64,000 bases of DNA, taken from Paralichthys olivaceus. Lineage: Eukaryota > Chordata > Actinopteri > Pleuronectiformes > Paralichthyidae. Below, one piece after another: positions 25,603 to 36,632 of this stretch. A model generated the notes under the pieces. The model saw nothing but the letters and a program-made list of their open reading frames with translations, ran no database searches and was not told where the DNA came from. The stretch is taken from contig NC_091096.1 of the NCBI RefSeq assembly GCF_024713975.1, positions 24,887,458 through 24,951,457 of the forward strand, given 5' to 3'. A program made the translations under genes and the position numbers. Numbering within the stretch: the first letter of the stretch is position 1; every line of letters begins with the position of its first letter.

Positions 25603-26209
25603 CTGTACTCCTTTAAAGGGAGTTACATTGAAATTACTATTAGGTAGCATTATAAAAAAACAACACCCCTTTCACTATCATGTCTTCCAACACTGACATA
25701 CTCTCACACTTATCAAAGATGGAAATTAACAAGTGTGTCATGGCTGCTTTCATGCTGGATCTGTGTCTTCTGATGGGTGTATGCAATCACAGGCATCCTT
25801 GAATTAAGTTTGCAATTATAGAGTTTTCCTGACATTTGGACTCAACTTCTGCCATGGTCCTGTTCCACCACAAATACTCAGAAGTATTCATCTTTCCTTG
25901 CTGTTGATTTAACAAGTGTGCCATGGCTGCTTTCATGCTGGATCTGTGTCTTCTGATGGGTGTATGCCATCACAGGTATCCTTCAATCAAGTTTGCAAGT
26001 AAAGAGTTTTCCTGACATTTGGACTCAACTTCTGTCATGGTCCTGTTCCACCACAAGGACTCAAAAGTATTCATCTTTCCTTGTTGCAGATGCCCTTCAA
26101 CTGCTCTACCGTATGAAGTGGTACATTGTCGTTGGTAGTAATGGATGTGTTTATAAATGTCAATTTACACTACGCACAATTCTTTGACCCTAAAGATGCA
26201 CCTTTTGAA

Positions 26210-26282
26210 GCCTGGATAGCTCAGCCGGTAGAGCATCAGACTTTTAATCTGAGGGTCCAGGGTTCAAGTCCCTGTTCAGGCG
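26210..26282 (+). tRNA. tRNA-Lys (TTT), copy 33
   Basis: Exact consensus; counterpart of copy 27. Confidence 0.96.
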
Positions 26283-26706
26283 CTGTACTCCTTTAAAGGG
26301 AGTTACATTGAAATTCCTATTAGGTAGCATTATAAAAAAACAACACCGCTTTCACTATCATGTCTTCCAACACTGACATACTCTCACACTTATCAAAGAT
26401 GGAAATTAACAAGTGTGTCATGGCTGCTTTCATGCTGGATCTGTGTCTTCTGATGGGTGTATGCCATCACAGGTATCCTTCAATCAAGTTTGCAAGTAAA
26501 GCGTTTTCCTGACATTTGGACTCAACTTCTGTCATGGTCCTGTTCCACCACAAGGACTCAAAAGTATTCATCTTTCCTTGTTGCAGATGCCCTTCGACTG
26601 CTCTACTGTATGAAGTGGTACATTGTCTTTGGTAGTAATGTATGCGTATATAAACGTCAATTTACACTACACGCAAATCTTTGACCCTAAAGATGCACCT
26701 TTTGAA

Positions 26707-26779
26707 GCCTGGATAGCTCAGCCGGTAGAGCATCAGACTTTTAATCTGAGGGTCCAGGGTTCAAGTCCCTGTTCAGGCG
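26707..26779 (+). tRNA. tRNA-Lys (TTT), copy 34
   Basis: Exact consensus; counterpart of copy 28, including the private 3'-flank variant. Confidence 0.96.
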
Positions 26780-27386
26780 CTGTACTCCTATAAAGAGAGT
26801 TACATTGAAATTACTATTAGGTAGCATTATAAAAAAACAACACCCCTTTCACTATCATGTCTTCCAACACTGACATACTCTCACACTTATCAAAGATGGA
26901 AATTAACAAGTGTGTCATGGCTGCTTTCATGCTGGATCTGTGTCTTCTGATGGGTGTATGCAATCACAGGCATCCTTGAATTAAGTTTGCAATTATAGAG
27001 TTTTCCTGACATTTGGACTCAACTTCTGTCATGGTCCTGTTCCACCACAAATACTCAGAAGTATTCATCTTTCCTTGCTGTTGATTTAACAAGTGTACCA
27101 TGGCTGCTTTCATGCTGGATCTGTGTCTTCTGATGGGTGTATGCCATCACAGGTATCCTTCAATCAAGTTTGCAAGTAAAGAGTTTTCCTGACATTTGGA
27201 CTCAACTTCTGTCATGGTCCTGTTCCACCACAAGGACTCAAAAGTATTCATCTTTCCTTGTTGCAGATGCCCTTCAACTGCTCTACCGTATGAAGTGGTA
27301 CATTGTCGTTGGTAGTAATGGATGTGTTTATAAATGTCAATTTACACTACGCACAATTCTTTGACCCTAAAGATGCACCTTTTGAA

Positions 27387-27459
27387 GCCTGGATAGCTCA
27401 GCCGGTAGAGCATCAGACTTTTAATCTGAGGGTCCAGGGTTCAAGTCCCTGTTCAGGCG
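27387..27459 (+). tRNA. tRNA-Lys (TTT), copy 35
   Basis: Exact consensus; counterpart of copy 29. Confidence 0.96.
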
Positions 27460-27667
27460 CTGTACTCCTTTAAAGGGAGTTACATTGAAATTCCTATTAG
27501 GTAGCATTATAAAAAAACAACACCGCTTTCACTATCATGTCTTCCAACACTGACATACTCTCACACTTATCAAAGATGGAAATTAACAAGTGTGTCATGG
27601 CTGCTTTCATGCTGGATCTGTGTCTTCTGATGGGTGTATGCAATCACAGGCATCCTTGAATCAAGTT

Positions 27668-27935
27668 TTCATGGTCCACCACAAATACTCAGAAGTATTC
27701 ATCTTTCCTTGCCGTAGATTTAACCAGTGTGTCATGGTCCACAACAAGTACTCAGAAGTATTCACCTTACTTGCCGTAGATTTAACCAGTGTGTCATGGT
27801 CCTGTTCCACCACAAATACTAAGAAGTATTCATCTTTTCTTGCTGATGATTTAACCAGTGTGTCATGGTCCTATTCCACCACAAATACTCAAAAGTATTC
27901 ATCTTTCCTTGCTGTTGATTTAACAAGTGTGCCAT
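27668..27935 (+). repeat. 69-bp minisatellite run
   Basis: Four units between tRNA copies 35 and 36, opening with the caagttt|tcatggtcc junction also seen at 22857. Confidence 0.9.
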
Positions 27936-28220
27936 GGCTGCTTTCATGCTGGATCTGTGTCTTCTGATGGGTGTATGCCATCACAGGTATCCTTCAATCA
28001 AGTTTGCAAGTAAAGAGTTTTCCTGACATTTGGACTCAACTTCTGCCATGGTCCTGTTCCACCACAAGGACTCAAAAGTATTCATCTTTCCTTGTTGCAG
28101 ATGCCCTTCAACTGCTCTACCGTATGAAGTGGTACATTGTCGTTGGTAGTAATGGATGTGTGTATAAATGTCAATTTACACTACGCGCAAATCTTTGACC
28201 CTAAAGATGCACCTTTTGAA

Positions 28221-28293
28221 GCCTGGATAGCTCAGCCGGTAGAGCATCAGACTTTTAATCTGAGGGTCCAGGGTTCAAGTCCCTGTTCAGGCG
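28221..28293 (+). tRNA. tRNA-Lys (TTT), copy 36
   Basis: Exact consensus; the last tRNA before the array ends. A frame that reads through it (28137-28322) is an artefact of the tRNA sequence, not a protein. Confidence 0.96.
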
Positions 28294-28542
28294 CTGTACA
28301 CCTTCAAAGGGAGTTACATTGAAATTACTATTAGGTAGCATTATAAAAAAACAACACCGCTTTCACTATCATGTCTTCCAACACTGACATACTCTCACAC
28401 TTATCAAAGATGGAAATTAACAAGTGTGTCATGGCTGCTTTCATGCTGGATTTGTGTCTTATGAAGGATCTATGCCAACATAGGCATCCTTGAATCAAGT
28501 TTGCAAGTATAAAGTTTTCCTGACATTTGGACTCAACTACTG

Positions 28543-28888
28543 CCATGGTCCTGTTCCACCACAAGTACTCAGAAGTATTCATCCTTCCTTGCTGATGATT
28601 TAACCAGTGTGTCATGGTCCTGTTCCACCACAAGTACTCAGAAGTATTCATCTTTTCTTGCTGATGATTTAACCAGTGTGTCATGGTCCTGTTCCACCAA
28701 AAGTACTCAGAAGTATTCATCTTTCCTTGCTGATGATTTAACCAGTGTGTCATGGTCCACCACAAATACTCAGAAGTATTCATCTTTCCTTGCCGTAGAT
28801 TTAACCAGTGTGTCATGGTCCTGTTCCACCACAAATACTCAGAAGTATTCATCTCTCCTTGCTGTTGATTTAACAAGTGTGTCATGGC
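28543..28888 (+). repeat. 69-bp minisatellite run, distal
   Basis: About five units, the last run before the array ends. One unit has ccaccaaaag in place of ccaccacaag. Confidence 0.9.
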
Positions 28889-28992
28889 TGCTTTCATGCT
28901 GGATCTGTGTCTTCTGATGGGTGTATGCAATCACAGGCATCCTTGAATCAAGTTTGCAAGTATAGAGCTTTCCTGACATTTGGACTCAACTT

Positions 28993-29456
28993 GTAGTATA
29001 TCAAATGTATATCAAAGTCTTTTCAGATTAAAATTTAGCAGGGTATGAACAGGTTAAAGAAACTGGTTAGTTGAATGCAAAGAAAAACCCTTAGTTACTT
29101 ATTTCTAAAGTATCAAAATAACACAACTCAAACTTATTAAACATCAACTGAATTGAATTTAACAGTCTTTTGCTTAGATAAGTTTTACTTTTCAGCCCAG
29201 TTGTGTTACCAGTCCCTGAAAAGGGGGAAGAAGTAAAAAGGGCTCTGGTAAATTTTCTAACTGTGCCAGTTCTGTGCTGATGGTCTGTTAGCTCCCCTTA
29301 GATCATGGAAATAATTTAAGCATCACAATAGACAAAAGAAAACCTTTATCTGGTTGTTTGCAGGGAAAACATGCTCGTAGTATACCATATTTAAAGAAGT
29401 GCAGTCCTAAAAGATAAAAGTCTGTTAAAGTGCATTTGTCCTATTATGGTATCTAG
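28993..29456. other. Array-flanking sequence with a dispersed-repeat copy
   Basis: No exon is visible here. About 29050-29245 resembles, with divergence, 34975-35197 and 35590-35740 (shared landmarks: ggttaaagaaa, taacagtcttttgctt, cccagttgtgttacc, and a gaaaa-gggg motif). It therefore belongs to a dispersed repeat family whose class I do not recognise. It also contains the polypyrimidine tract and acceptor of the next pnpla7 exon. Confidence 0.6.
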
Positions 29457-32400
29457 CTGATGTGGCTCGCTCCATGGGGGCCAAGGTTGTGATTGCAATT
29501 GATGTCGGAAGCCAGGATGAAACCAATCTGACCAACTATGGTGACTCACTGAACGGCTGGTGGCTGCTGTGGAAACGATTCAACCCACTGGCTGAGAAAG
29601 TCAAGGTACACTGACCTGAAATGTCTGATGTCTGAGAAATTATTAATTAACTTTTTCTTTTTTTTTAAATCAAGCAGTAAGACTTTATGTGCACTCATTA
29701 TACATTCATTTGTTGCTTATTAGTTTATGTATTAAATACTATATTGGCTCTTTGTTATTAACAGATTTTTATTATTATCATTTATTGCGAATTAGAATTC
29801 ACTTATTAATGTTGTATCCTTCATCACAGTCCAACTCGGGAGATTTTTTGCAAACCCGCATCCACAAAGCTCTGCACCGCAATAATCTCCCAGACCTATT
29901 GACATATGTCACACATGAATAAAAACAAGGTTACATAGACAGTCATTCACATCAACAGGGTCCTTCACCTTGTCTTCCTGTTTTGGTGGTTGAATAGCAA
30001 AAGTGTCTCACTGATTCTTGAGAAGTGGGAAAAAACAGAAGTAGAACATGTAGATCTGTTTCCGATCAGTGATTAGAGCATCATTGAATTTCCACTTGCA
30101 GGTTCTGAACATGGCAGAGATCCAAACCCGACTTGCTTACGTCTGCTGCGTACGGCAGCTGGAACTGGTCAAAGACAGTGAGTATTGCGAGTACATTCGA
30201 CCTCCCATCAACCACTACGGCACACTAGAGTTTGGCAAGTTCGACGAGATTGCTGTGAGTTTCCCCTTTGTTTTTCTCAATGCCATTCTCCATATCTCCT
30301 CCACCCGTGAATCTCACTCGCCTAACCCTCTGTCACTGTGGCTGTAGGAGGTTGGATACCAGCACGGGAAGACAGTGTTCGATGTGTGGCAGCGCAGCGG
30401 GGTGGTGGACAGTATGCTGAAGGACAGACATCAGGAAGACTTCCACAAGACCAAACCTGGCGATGTGAGTAAAATCTAGATTTTAAAACTGTTATCAAGT
30501 TGCTTTATTTAATTTTATTTCACTCGGGCTTGGCTATTATCTGTTTGTTTTCATATCATCCTATTATCATTGTCAGACATCGAGATAGACCGTATCTGTA
30601 TTTTATCTCACAAAGGTGATCTCAGCTACTGTCATCCTATATTTGTTTGTGTGTGTTTCTGAGCTGTGATCAAAAGCACATAAAATATGTGAATGAAAAC
30701 AAATATACCATGACGTTGGTACTTGCAGTAAGCTGTGTCATTATTGTTGCTGATGAGGGCCACCACTGTTGTGTCAGCAAGCCTCACTGGTCTAAAACAC
30801 CCAATAACACCCACTTACATATAGTTCTTGTCTGAAATGAGAATGGATACAGTCGATATACACTGCCGGGTCAAATGGCTCCTCAGTAGTTAGCAGTAGT
30901 AGTTAATCCTCTCTGATGACGAGGTGAGAGAACGCCGGAGCAAAAAAACAGAAAGGCAAAATCTTCCACACGCAATGGTAAAGAAGTAAATTACCTTTTT
31001 CAAGGGTTTACACGTATCTAAAAAATGGGTAAACCTACTTTAATCGTCTAATTTTTGTATCAAAGATGTGTTGATGTGATGCTGTCGGTCAGTTTTTAGA
31101 GGAGTTGCCTAAGTACACAGCCCTGTGCTCAGTGTGGTGGTGCTGGAGTTGTAGCTGGGGATCTGAACTGACTGTCTCCTAACAGTGATGAAGTCTGGGT
31201 CCCAGTTGCCGAACAAGCGGTTACGCCTTGTTGGCGCTGCATCATTGGGTTGAAGGCTAAACTAAAGCAGATGAAAAGCATCTCGACATAAATATAGTTT
31301 CTTTCATTGTGGGACAGGGCTGAGTGAAGGGCAGATCACACAACATCTTCAATGGAGCTCTAGGAGCTGTAAGCAAACTGTAGGCGTTGAGTTTGATGGG
31401 CAGGTTGGATTTAATGTGGTGCAGGACCAGCCTGGAGCACTTCATTAGGATGGGCTGAGGATGGGCCTGAGGGCTATGGGATAGTTATCAGCATACAGGA
31501 GACTCCTTAGCTGAGGTCAGACCACAAGATATGTATCTATTAAGAAGCAGTGTATATATCGTACTGGCTTTGTTGTGGTCAGAAAAGCCAAAAAACACCA
31601 ACAACATTAGTCCTCTTAAGTTTGTTTGGGTGACTGCTTGGGCCCGAGAGATGTTGAGGACGTCTGCAAGGACATTTACCAGCCGTCCAGTGCATGGCCT
31701 GTGACATAACCTTCTGCTTTGTGAGGCTTTACCCTGGAGAGGGTCTTACACAGTCTGCAGTCACACGATGGTCTTGAGTCCCTACACAATCTTCCACCGG
31801 TCAAATTGTGCATAAAAGTTGTTCAGCACATCCGATAGGGAAGCATGACTGTCTCTGAGGGGTTATATAATCTGTGAACCGTCCTCTGCAACTGGGATAA
31901 ATACATATCATATCGCTTGTGCTATGCAACATATAGACAATACCAGGATTTAAACGTGCACTAAGTTACACAAAATGCTAGTTAATGCATAAAAATCAAG
32001 TTTGCATAGATAATACCAATTAAAATAAGTTTTATATAAACATTGGAAAGCTATGGCTTTATCAAATAGGTGAAGATTTTGTCATCACAAGGTCCTTGTG
32101 GAGGTTGTTCTACACAGACACAAACATTAATCTGTTTTTATTCAAACTTTTGGTAAGTGTTTTATTGATGCCAGTTAATGTTTTAAATGTATTATCTAAT
32201 TGTGATGTACTGAAGCTGATTCAAACTCTTCATTGGAATGAGGCAATGTGTCTTTCAGATGGTCACCTGCCCGAACGCCTCTTTCACAGACCTGGCGGAG
32301 ATTGTGTCAAGAATAGAACCTGTGAAGAATGCCCTAATCAATGGTTAGTTATGGATAACATAATAAACTATCAACTTAAAATGTCATATACATATACATG

Positions 32401-33031
32401 GAGACATTTACAAAGAATGTAAATGGATGCTTTTGATGCATACAGCTCTGAATTTTATGTATTTTACAAAATCTGTAATACAATTGAAGGAATTACAAAG
32501 AAATTATCTGCATTCTCAGCTACATGTCTGATATAATACCCACATAAGACAGTTAACCTTTTGTTCATATCAGAGGTCTGTGGATAAAATCATCTGACAA
32601 AGTCCAAATGATCTACTATCTTTGTGAAAAGCTATATAATTAATACATTAAAAGGATTTCAAATTCTTCAAATGTTCATCTAAAATGATACGAATCGGTG
32701 GACATCTTGTTTTGTCCTGTCTGCCTTCAGAGGAAATGTCTGATGAATACCAGACAGACTATGATGAGGAGGCGGTGGAAAGTGCTCTGTCTGACTTCGA
32801 GGCGTTCACCGCCGGCAGCGAGCAAACAGAGGGAGAGGAGACAGCGGACACGGCTGAAACAGTATGTATAAAAAAGTGTAAAAGTAAAACTTCACAATCA
32901 CTTGTTTTATTTTGATTAATGAAGTCACACAAAATAAATAACTAATAATAAGCTATTAGTATCTAAGTAATAATGTATCTTTTGATTTTTCATCTTTTTC
33001 ACAGGATGATGAAATTCAAATCCGAGGTTGA
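29457..33031 (+). CDS. pnpla7: Patatin-like phospholipase domain-containing 7, C-terminal exons (partial)
   Basis: PNPLA7 is an ER- and lipid-droplet-associated lysophospholipase related to neuropathy target esterase (PNPLA6). Six coding exons with matching phases and GT-AG borders are visible: 29457-29605, 30102-30254, 30348-30464, 32259-32343, 32731-32861 and 33005-33031 (stop 33029-33031), about 220 residues. They encode the end of the patatin domain ([18 protein letters not shown], then [20 protein letters not shown] and [12 protein letters not shown]), the conserved [19 protein letters not shown] segment and an acidic tail ending DDEIQIRG. The VWQRSG and TCPNASF stretches fit PNPLA7 better than PNPLA6. 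The first exon starts just after where the family's DGG aspartate would be encoded. Neither that exon nor the GxSxG serine exon is in the window; upstream lies the tRNA array. An AATAAA at 33810-33815 is a possible poly(A) signal. Confidence 0.9.
29827..29922 (+). other. Exon-like open segment in a pnpla7 intron
   Basis: A short open stretch follows a plausible acceptor (ttcatcacag) and ends in TAA. It does not resemble PNPLA7, and the flanking exons join in phase without it. It could be a cryptic exon or a transposon scrap; I cannot identify it. Confidence 0.2.
30715..31880 (-). mobile_element. Decayed non-LTR retrotransposon, reverse-transcriptase fragment
   Basis: Read on the minus strand, 31257-31445 begins [16 protein letters not shown], which corresponds to the MKCFERLVxxHI block of fish LINE reverse transcriptases. 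About 30718-30790 encodes [17 protein letters not shown], the FADDTTVVGLI active-site region with the first Asp-containing block degraded. Further upstream, 31500-31880 resembles more of the RT domain out of frame. Stops and frameshifts make it a fossil. It lies antisense in the pnpla7 intron between exons 30348-30464 and 32259-32343. The clade (L2/CR1/Rex-like) is uncertain. Confidence 0.7.
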
Positions 33032-34660
33032 CCCCAACCGAAGAATACTCCACATAATCTTAGGATGTAGCATCCATCAACGCTGCGACTACCTGCCAAG
33101 CTACTGGTCCACAACACACATGTGTGAACGAAGTAGGGTACAGACATGTTGCTGATACCCGTGTCCAGTGACTTGCTCAAGGACACTTCAGCAGAACACA
33201 ACTGTTAATGAATGCAGTAAATTTAAGTATCAAACCTGCTAGTAAAAGAAGATCGTTTTTAATTGTGTCATGATCCCCAGTGTGTCTCTTAGAAGGTGAT
33301 TTTAACTCTTCAGCGACAACCCAGGTTTGTGCTTGTCGTGGAGTACGTGAGACACTGTGCGTCTGTTAGAAGAGTGAAACTGGGAAAATACAAAGAACTC
33401 CATCAGTCCCCGAGAGGAAGTGCAAGAACAGCAGGGAACTCTTTAAATGGGCTAACAACAGGGTGTATTATTTTTATCAAACATAAATTAAAGTGTATGT
33501 AAGCGAGGATTTATGAAATTGTACGGAAATGCACTACAGTCTTTCAACATAAATTTCAACATAAGTAGTGACACTTTTCTGACAGTTTTATATATAGCTG
33601 GTTCATACTATAATAACCTCAGTGCTGAAGCATTATACTTTACCTCATCATGTTAACTTATAAGTTCAAACAGTAAACATATGTTCTCTGTGTGCCTGCA
33701 GTAAACTTCAAGTAGTGTTAACCTCATTTCTGTATAGGAGGATTTCTCCTTTTTCAGAGCAAAGCCATGTGCACACTCTAGGTGTGACAAAATAATGTGG
33801 ACTGTGACTAATAAACTTGAAATTATGTACTTCTTATACATATCTGGTCTTTTTTAGTTTTTCACACCCTTCATACAGAACTAACCAAGTTTTAAATCTG
33901 TATAGCCACTTTAAAACTTTTATTATAATCCTTAGTCATGACTCATCAAATGAATTCTTGAGAAGTGACTCTAAAACACCGAACTTAAACGTGGCCTAAG
34001 TTGTGAGGCTTTAGACATAAAAAAAATATAGATATGGAATGAAGTTCATATCATTGTCTCAGTTCTTTGCTTTGGACTCTCAGCACTCTTAACAGAGTAG
34101 TTAATAAAAAAACACACGCAGAAGCACACCAAACTTGATGGATGTATGAATTATTTTCAAATGTATCATACACTTATTTATTCAACATTCAGACAGATCC
34201 ATCTGTGTGGTCTGCAGTCGTGTCTCACTTTCCTTCAACAGTCTGTTAGATTGCGTTGTTGTGCACTGCTCCACGTGGCGTCAAAATAATGTTATTATTA
34301 ATGACTTTGCCTTACACGGAGCACCAAAAATGTTGGTATTAATGTTATTATGTACTTTCCCTCGCGTGGGGTACGATTATGTACTTTCCTTCACGCGGGG
34401 CACCATTAAATGGTGTGCTTTTAGGCATTCAATAAATGTGGCTATCACTGAAATATTAATATTAAAAATATTAATAATAATTAAACTAATAAAAGATAAA
34501 TCGGGGCACCACCCTTCAAAGGAAGGGAAAAGATAGCCAATTTATTGAATAAGTCTCATGAAATTACTGACTACAAATTTGGAACTCTGATTAATAATTA
34601 AATAAATAACTATAACCAAATGTACCACATCAATAGCTAGCAAAGTTGAGGGATATGGAG
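33032..34660. other. pnpla7 3' UTR and intergenic, AT-rich
   Basis: No gene seen. About 33125-33210 looks like a fragment, on the minus strand, of the SINE-like family found at 51.5-52.6 kb (cttgctcaaggacactt). Around 34290-34410 there are two imperfect copies of a roughly 40-bp motif containing gtactttcc and a gcgtgggg-like segment, possibly part of an old retroelement. The pnpla7 transcript probably ends near 33.83 kb. Confidence 0.5.
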
Positions 34661-34817
34661 TTCTTGACAGTGTAGAGGTTGGCAAAATTCACACTTATGC
34701 AACATTAACTAAGACGTGTTTTAGAGAAAAACATTTATTATGAGAATAATAAAAGTATTAACACAAAATTAACAAAAGGTTTACTTACTATATACAGGTG
34801 TGTATACGAGTATGCAT

Positions 34818-34838
34818 GTATGTGTGTGTGTGTGTGTG
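34818..34838. repeat. (GT)n microsatellite
   Basis: About ten GT repeats inside copy 1 of the duplicated repeat. Confidence 0.9.
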
Positions 34839-35411
34839 AGTGAGTGACTGAGATTCAAAATGGCGGCTGGCCACTATGAAGACAAAAGGCCCCCTGGAGT
34901 GGTGAGACCATGTGGCTGAGATCACATGTAGGTGTTAAGTTTGTGGAGATGAGTGTGTGAAGTGTTGGTGCCAGGTTAAAGAAAGTAGTAAAATGCATGC
35001 AAAGAAAATGAAAAGCCTAACAGAACTAACATTAACTTTCAAATAACAAATTACCAAATATCACAACAACACAAGTCAAACTTATAAACATCACATGAAA
35101 TAGAAATAGGATTAAACAGTCTTTTGCTTGGCCCAGCGTAATAATAAAGCCCAGTTGTGTTACCCTTTCATGAAAAAGAGGGAAAGGTCCTTTTTGATAA
35201 AAAAAAGTGCATCTAAAAAAACGAGTGTAAAAAGAATTTACCCTTGAGGGATCAATAAAGTATCTCTTCTCTTTCTTGACAGTATAGAGGTTGGCAAAAT
35301 TCACACTTATGCAACATTAATAAAGACGTGTTTAATAGAAAAACATGTATTATGAAAAAAATGAAAGTATAAACACATAAACTAACAAAAGGTGTACTTA
35401 CTATATACAGG

Positions 35412-35413
<2 letters not shown>

Positions 35414-35463
<50 letters not shown>
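35414..35463. repeat. (GT)n microsatellite
   Basis: About 24 GT repeats in copy 2 at the position equivalent to the shorter tract in copy 1, so the tract has expanded since the duplication. Confidence 0.93.
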
Positions 35464-35464
<1 letters not shown>

Positions 35465-35745
35465 CTGAGATTCAAAATGGCAGCTGGCCACTATGAAGAC
35501 AAAAGGCCCCCTGGAGTGGTGAGACCATGTGACTGAGATCACATGTAGGTGTTAAGTTTGTGGAGATGAGTGTGTGAGGTGTTGGTGCCAGGTTAAAGAA
35601 AGTAGTAAAATGCATGCAAAGAAAATGAAAAGCCTAACAGAACTAACAATAACTTTCAAATAACAAATGACCAAATATCACAACAACACAAGTCAAACTT
35701 TTAACCCGTCCATGAAAAAGGGGGAAAGGTCCTTTTTGGATGTGC

Positions 35746-36632
35746 TGTTTGAAGTCCAGTGAAGTGGTCTTGTTGGTTTGTAGATCCTGTTGTGCATCTG
35801 CTGGTCAGACCTTGTGTCTTGGCCAGTTGTGCTGAAGTTCTTAGGCAGGCTCTCGCGTCGCTGCCTTTGGAAGGTTTTAGCAGTCTGCTCTAGGCAGGCC
35901 TGCTTGAAGTTGAGGAGCTTGTGGATGGAGGAAGTTTCCCTAGCTGGGAGATTAGGGCCAGAACCTACTCCTCCAGGGGAGGTCGGCAGGGGAAGAGGCC
36001 GAAGGGCGAAGAGTGAAAAGGGAAAAAAAACTAGCAGAGGGGAAAGTCGGCATATATTGGCCTGGTGACCTCATGGGTCATGGGGCACACAGTGACCGAT
36101 AGTGGTTGAGAGTTGTCTCCAGGAGCAGTTTTACCACCTATGTGTGAAGATGAAGCACCCTGGGAGACCGAGTTCTGGAAGCTCTCCTTTGTCTCCAGAG
36201 CAAAGGAGACATGCAGTCAGGCTTTTAACTACACATGTAGGCCCAACTATGGTTCACAGATACCAGGTCCCAACAGTGTGGTTCATTTACAATAATGTAG
36301 CATAATTCAAGCAACATTTTTAGAACTCATGCACAACAACTAGTGTGTTTCAAAAGCATCTTAAAGCCATCTGCAAGTATAACAACTTCAAGTTACACTC
36401 ACACATGTGCAGTCACTTTTAATTGTTTTACTTACTCTTGTGGTCATATCATTGAAAATTGAAATAAGAAAACAGGTATTTAGAATAGAGTCCAAATGTC
36501 TTAGACCAATTGGCTTTTGACCACTCAGTATAATGAATTACAAACTTCAGAGTCACAGCCCCATCCAGTGGACATTGGGGGTTATATAGCAGATGGTGTT
36601 TTATGCAGTGATGAATGGGTTTTTGTTATTTC
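35746..36632. other. Intergenic, unassigned
   Basis: Sequence between the convergent genes pnpla7 and pip5kl1. The 35790-36100 stretch is purine-rich and G-rich (ggggaggtcggcaggg) and may continue the retroelement-like repeat to its left. I see no supported gene. Confidence 0.4.

Larger units (their letters stand above)
1..28992 (+). repeat. Tandem array of tRNA-Lys(TTT) repeat units
   Basis: A complex satellite-like array fills the first 29 kb. Each unit has, in order: a segment with a TATAAA about 55 bp before the tRNA, a 73-nt tRNA-Lys gene, a 3' flank with a short cctttaaagg palindrome and an A-rich tract, a conserved block ending near ctggatctgtgtctt, and one or more 69-bp minisatellite copies. 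Distances between successive tRNA starts recur (497, 566, 670, 680, 710, 886, 1219 bp); 497 and 749 differ from 566 and 680 by exactly one 69-bp unit. Similarity stops at 28992, where unique sequence starts. The left end is beyond the window. Tandem tRNA clusters are known in fish genomes; the unit content here is read directly from sequence. Confidence 0.95.
34661..35745. repeat. Direct duplication of a dispersed repeat with (GT)n tracts
   Basis: Two directly repeated copies, 34661-35197 and 35273-35745, offset by 612 bp, both start ttcttgacagt and run through a GT microsatellite, a tggcca(c)tatgaag segment and aacagaactaac. Copy 2 lacks about 60 bp present near the end of copy 1. A third, diverged partial copy flanks the tRNA array at 29050-29245. 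The family is not one I can name. Confidence 0.8.

Noticed and set aside
28137-28322. 61-aa frame reading through tRNA copy 36
   Set aside because: The middle of it is simply a translated tRNA gene, a well-known source of spurious proteins.
29689-29922. 77-aa frame in a pnpla7 intron as an extra exon
   Set aside because: The flanking pnpla7 exons join in phase without it and it resembles nothing in PNPLA7; kept only as a low-confidence exon-like segment.
35252-35542. 96-aa minus frame with a His-Thr stretch
   Set aside because: Spans the (GT)n tract of a dispersed repeat; no homology.
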